Shown here: positions 61,998 to 64,000 of the stretch, in pieces
Layout: each line of letters starts with the position of its first letter
Numbering within the stretch: the stretch's first letter is position 1
Assembly: GCA_016715075.1 (NCBI GenBank)
Contig: JADKBK010000017.1
Coordinates: 1 to 64,000, forward strand
Direction of reading: 5' to 3'
DNA length: 64,000 nucleotides
Origin: Bacteroidales bacterium
GTDB lineage: Bacteria; Bacteroidota; Bacteroidia; Bacteroidales; VadinHA17
Made by a program: the position numbers and the translations under genes
Notes under the pieces: generated by a model
What the model was told of the DNA's origin: nothing
The model's database searches: none
The model's input: only the letters and a program-made list of their open reading frames with translations

Positions 61998-63650
61998 TTA
62001 TTCTTTCGTGTACAAGAATCTTTTTATACTCCTCTTCGGCGTTTTTACAAATTCCTCAGGATGTATCCTGTATTTACTGACTGTCATAAAATCAGGAAGC
62101 CTTTCATTTACCTCTTTCCTGATCTGGTCAAGAATCGGGATTAGCTGTTCCTCTGAAATATTATCCCTCTTCATCATTTCATAATCAGGACATATCAGTC
62201 CGATCAACTTGTTGTCTTCTGAGATAACAAGTGATTCCATAATATAGTTCTTGTTATTTATGACAGATTCAATTTCTTCAGGATAAATATTTTTACCTGA
62301 AGGACCGAGAATCATACTTTTGCTCCTTCCCTTAATGAAAATATTTCCCTCTTTATCTATGACTCCCAGGTCGCCCGTATGCATCCATCCTTTACTGTCG
62401 ATCATCTCACTTGTGGCTTTGTCATTCTTGTAGTACCCTGTCATAACATTTTCCCCTCTGAGGATGATCTCGCCTACTATATTCTCAGGATCAGGGGAAT
62501 CAATTGTTACTTCAAGAGTATCCACTGCTCTGCCTGATGCTCCAAGCTTTGTTGTATCCCATGAGGCATAGCTGATAAGCGGGCCGCATTCCGTCATTCC
62601 ATAACCGACGGTAAATTTGAATCCTATTTTCTTGAAGAATTTTTCTGCATCAGCATTAAAGGCTGCTCCACCGATGACGATCTCATGAAATTTACCGCCG
62701 AAAGTAACTGTCAGTTTTTCCCTTATCTTCTTATATAAAATTTTATTTATTCCGGGAATAGCAAGCAGGAACTTCATTTTGGGTTTGTCAATAACCGGAA
62801 GAAGCTGCTTCTTGAAAATTTTCTCAATCACAAGCGGAACCGAGAGTATCAGTGTGGGCTTTATTTCATTAAAAGCCTGTATCAGTATCTGTGGTGAAGG
62901 GGTCTTGGTGAGAATTGTTATATGGCAGCCGATTGTAAACGGAAAAAGAAATTCAAATGCACAGCCATAAGTGTGTGCAAGAGGCAGGAATGAAACCAGG
63001 GGATCACCTGATTTAAGAGGCATATGATTCTGTGCAAACCTTACATTACATGCCAGACTATTATGAGTTATCATCACACCTTTTGAAAAACCTGTTGTCC
63101 CTGAGGTATAACTGATAACTGCAAGGTGATCATTGGTGATATCGGAGAATTTGATATCCTCTTTTCTCAGCACAGGATAAGCTTTCGAAAATCTCTCATC
63201 CAGATGGCTGAAGCTCTCGCTAAATGCTGGTGCAACAGAAGATATCATCCTGAAGTCATCAAGCGAAACCGCCCCAATGATCTCAGGCATCCTGTCCAGC
63301 TCAAAACTCTCGTAGATCTTATCGTCAACAAAAAGCAGCCTGGAATCGGAATGGTTGATTATGTTTATCAGATCTTCCGGCTTGAAATCAGGAAGAACAG
63401 GAACAATTACTGCCCCATAGGTTACAGTTGCCAGGTATGTGATGCACCAGTTGGCAGAATTTCTGCCCACCAGGGCAACTTTATCTCCCTCCCTGATGCC
63501 TGATTCTCTGAACAGGGAATGAAATTTCAGGATCTTTTCAGCAATATCCTTGTATGAATACTCCTTCTCCCTGTAATTTGACAAAGCTTCAATTTCCCAG
63601 TTATTCCTGATACTTTGTTCGATATACCCTATTAATCTTTCGTTGATCAT
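61998..63650 (-). CDS. long-chain fatty acid-CoA ligase (AMP-binding enzyme)
   Basis: The protein has 550 residues. AMP-binding motifs: YTSGTTGFSKGVMITHNS (P-loop), YGMTECGPLISYASWD (A5-type), GWMHTGDLGVIDKEGN and the late GRSKSMILGPSGKNI with catalytic Lys in the C-terminal subdomain. It joins a fatty acid to CoA through an acyl-AMP. Chain length preference cannot be told. It is 202 bp before ispD on the same strand, with a hairpin repeat between; likely its own transcript. Confidence 0.92.
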   Translation of the reverse strand: MINERLIGYIEQSIRNNWEIEALSNYREKEYSYKDIAEKILKFHSLFRESGIREGDKVALVGRNSANWCITYLATVTYGAVIVPVLPDFKPEDLINIINHSDSRLLFVDDKIYESFELDRMPEIIGAVSLDDFRMISSVAPAFSESFSHLDERFSKAYPVLRKEDIKFSDITNDHLAVISYTSGTTGFSKGVMITHNSLACNVRFAQNHMPLKSGDPLVSFLPLAHTYGCAFEFLFPFTIGCHITILTKTPSPQILIQAFNEIKPTLILSVPLVIEKIFKKQLLPVIDKPKMKFLLAIPGINKILYKKIREKLTVTFGGKFHEIVIGGAAFNADAEKFFKKIGFKFTVGYGMTECGPLISYASWDTTKLGASGRAVDTLEVTIDSPDPENIVGEIILRGENVMTGYYKNDKATSEMIDSKGWMHTGDLGVIDKEGNIFIKGRSKSMILGPSGKNIYPEEIESVINNKNYIMESLVISEDNKLIGLICPDYEMMKRDNISEEQLIPILDQIRKEVNERLPDFMTVSKYRIHPEEFVKTPKRSIKRFLYTKE

Positions 63651-63760
63651 AGATTTGAGTTTTAAATCACCGGTAATATTTACGATAAAGTTAAAAACTG
63701 CAGGTTAAGTAATCATTTTCTGATTGCATACATGCTGTTTCAATTGTGACCCTGATCTTA

Positions 63761-64000
63761 TCATATAAAATACATCACAAGAATTGACACAATTGACAGA
63801 ACATTAATAATTGTAAAAAAATAGTTATAACCTTCACGCTTCTTGGCAAACTGGCCCAGTTTCCTTGCAAAAACGCCTATTGTGGGAACAAATAGGACGA
63901 TGAGAAATGCAAAAAATTCAACACCGACAAACACTTTTTCCAGGCCGCCTTCAACAAGGGCTGAAAGGTAAACGATAACCAGTAAGATAAGAAGGTAAAG
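63761..64000 (-). CDS. membrane protein, 5'-partial at window edge
   Basis: On the minus strand, 79 codons run from the window edge to a TGA at 63761-63763: LYLLILLVIVYLSALVEGG, then EFFAFLIVLFVPTIGVFARKL and a third hydrophobic stretch ending ILVMYFI (each shown only in part). Three membrane segments are seen. The N-terminus is outside the window. I recognise no family. The 110 bp between it and the acyl-CoA ligase start hold no gene. Confidence 0.6.
   Translation of the reverse strand, partial: LYLLILLVIVYLSALVEGGLEKVFVGVEFFAFLIVLFVPTIGVFARKLGQFAKKREGYNYFFTIINVLSIVSILVMYFI

Overview
The window is chromosomal DNA from a Bacteroidota bacterium, most likely order Bacteroidales or a close relative; nothing finer can be read from it. 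The signs are a type IX secretion C-terminal sorting domain, an UpxY-type NusG paralogue, a BlaI/BlaR pair whose sensor carries carboxypeptidase-regulatory and TonB-like domains, DUF5777, DUF4197, two GH29 fucosidases, the -7 promoter motif TAnnTTTG in front of several genes, and large amounts of short palindromic intergenic repeats typical of environmental Bacteroidota genomes. No rRNA, plasmid origin, prophage or CRISPR array was seen. One tRNA is present (tRNA-Val, anticodon GAC, minus strand, 56066-56140).

Layout. 1-2033: end of a T9SS-exported surface protein, broken by four single-base frameshifts. 2209-8943: a 57-residue orphan protein, a DUF4143 ATPase, UpxY, Wzi, a membrane sugar transferase (surface polysaccharide genes) and a DksA-like regulator. 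9305-12499: rhodanese, riboflavin synthase, FMN-binding oxidase-like protein, UbiX, sirtuin. 12586-13118: a 533-bp element with 17-bp terminal inverted repeats holding the 3' half of a DUF559 endonuclease gene; a second copy near 19801-20218 holds the 5' half. 13214-19679: ileS (class with an altered HIGH motif), dnaG, a lipoprotein. 20332-28258: alpha-2-macroglobulin lipoprotein and penicillin-binding protein 1C, overlapping. 28347-33507: septation-protein-like/NUDIX fusion, a c-type-cytochrome-like lipoprotein damaged by a G-rich block, DUF5777 barrel, YceI, OB-fold protein, DUF2007, PAP2. 33524-37808: CorA family, pruA, lipid kinase. 37846-43568: fucosidase, hexosaminidase and YncE/phosphatase genes (glycan use). 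43877-46324: blaR1-like/blaI with three stacked operator-like dyads. 47133-50890: DUF1080 protein, alpha/beta hydrolase, membrane protein, carboxypeptidase-regulatory protein. 51158-55554: MacAB-type ABC export operon. 56066-64000: tRNA-Val, AIM24 family, second fucosidase, GNAT-like protein, DUF4197 lipoprotein, ispD, acyl-CoA synthetase and the end of a membrane protein.

Two themes cut across the window. First, sequence quality: single-base frameshifts, mostly at short homopolymers, break at least four otherwise well-conserved genes, and a block of about 200 bp of runaway G/C at 29589-29786 looks like an assembly error, so several apparent pseudogenes may be intact in the living cell. Second, repeats: at least seven families of short intergenic repeats fill almost every gap, and one of them (the DUF559 element) looks like a small mobile element.
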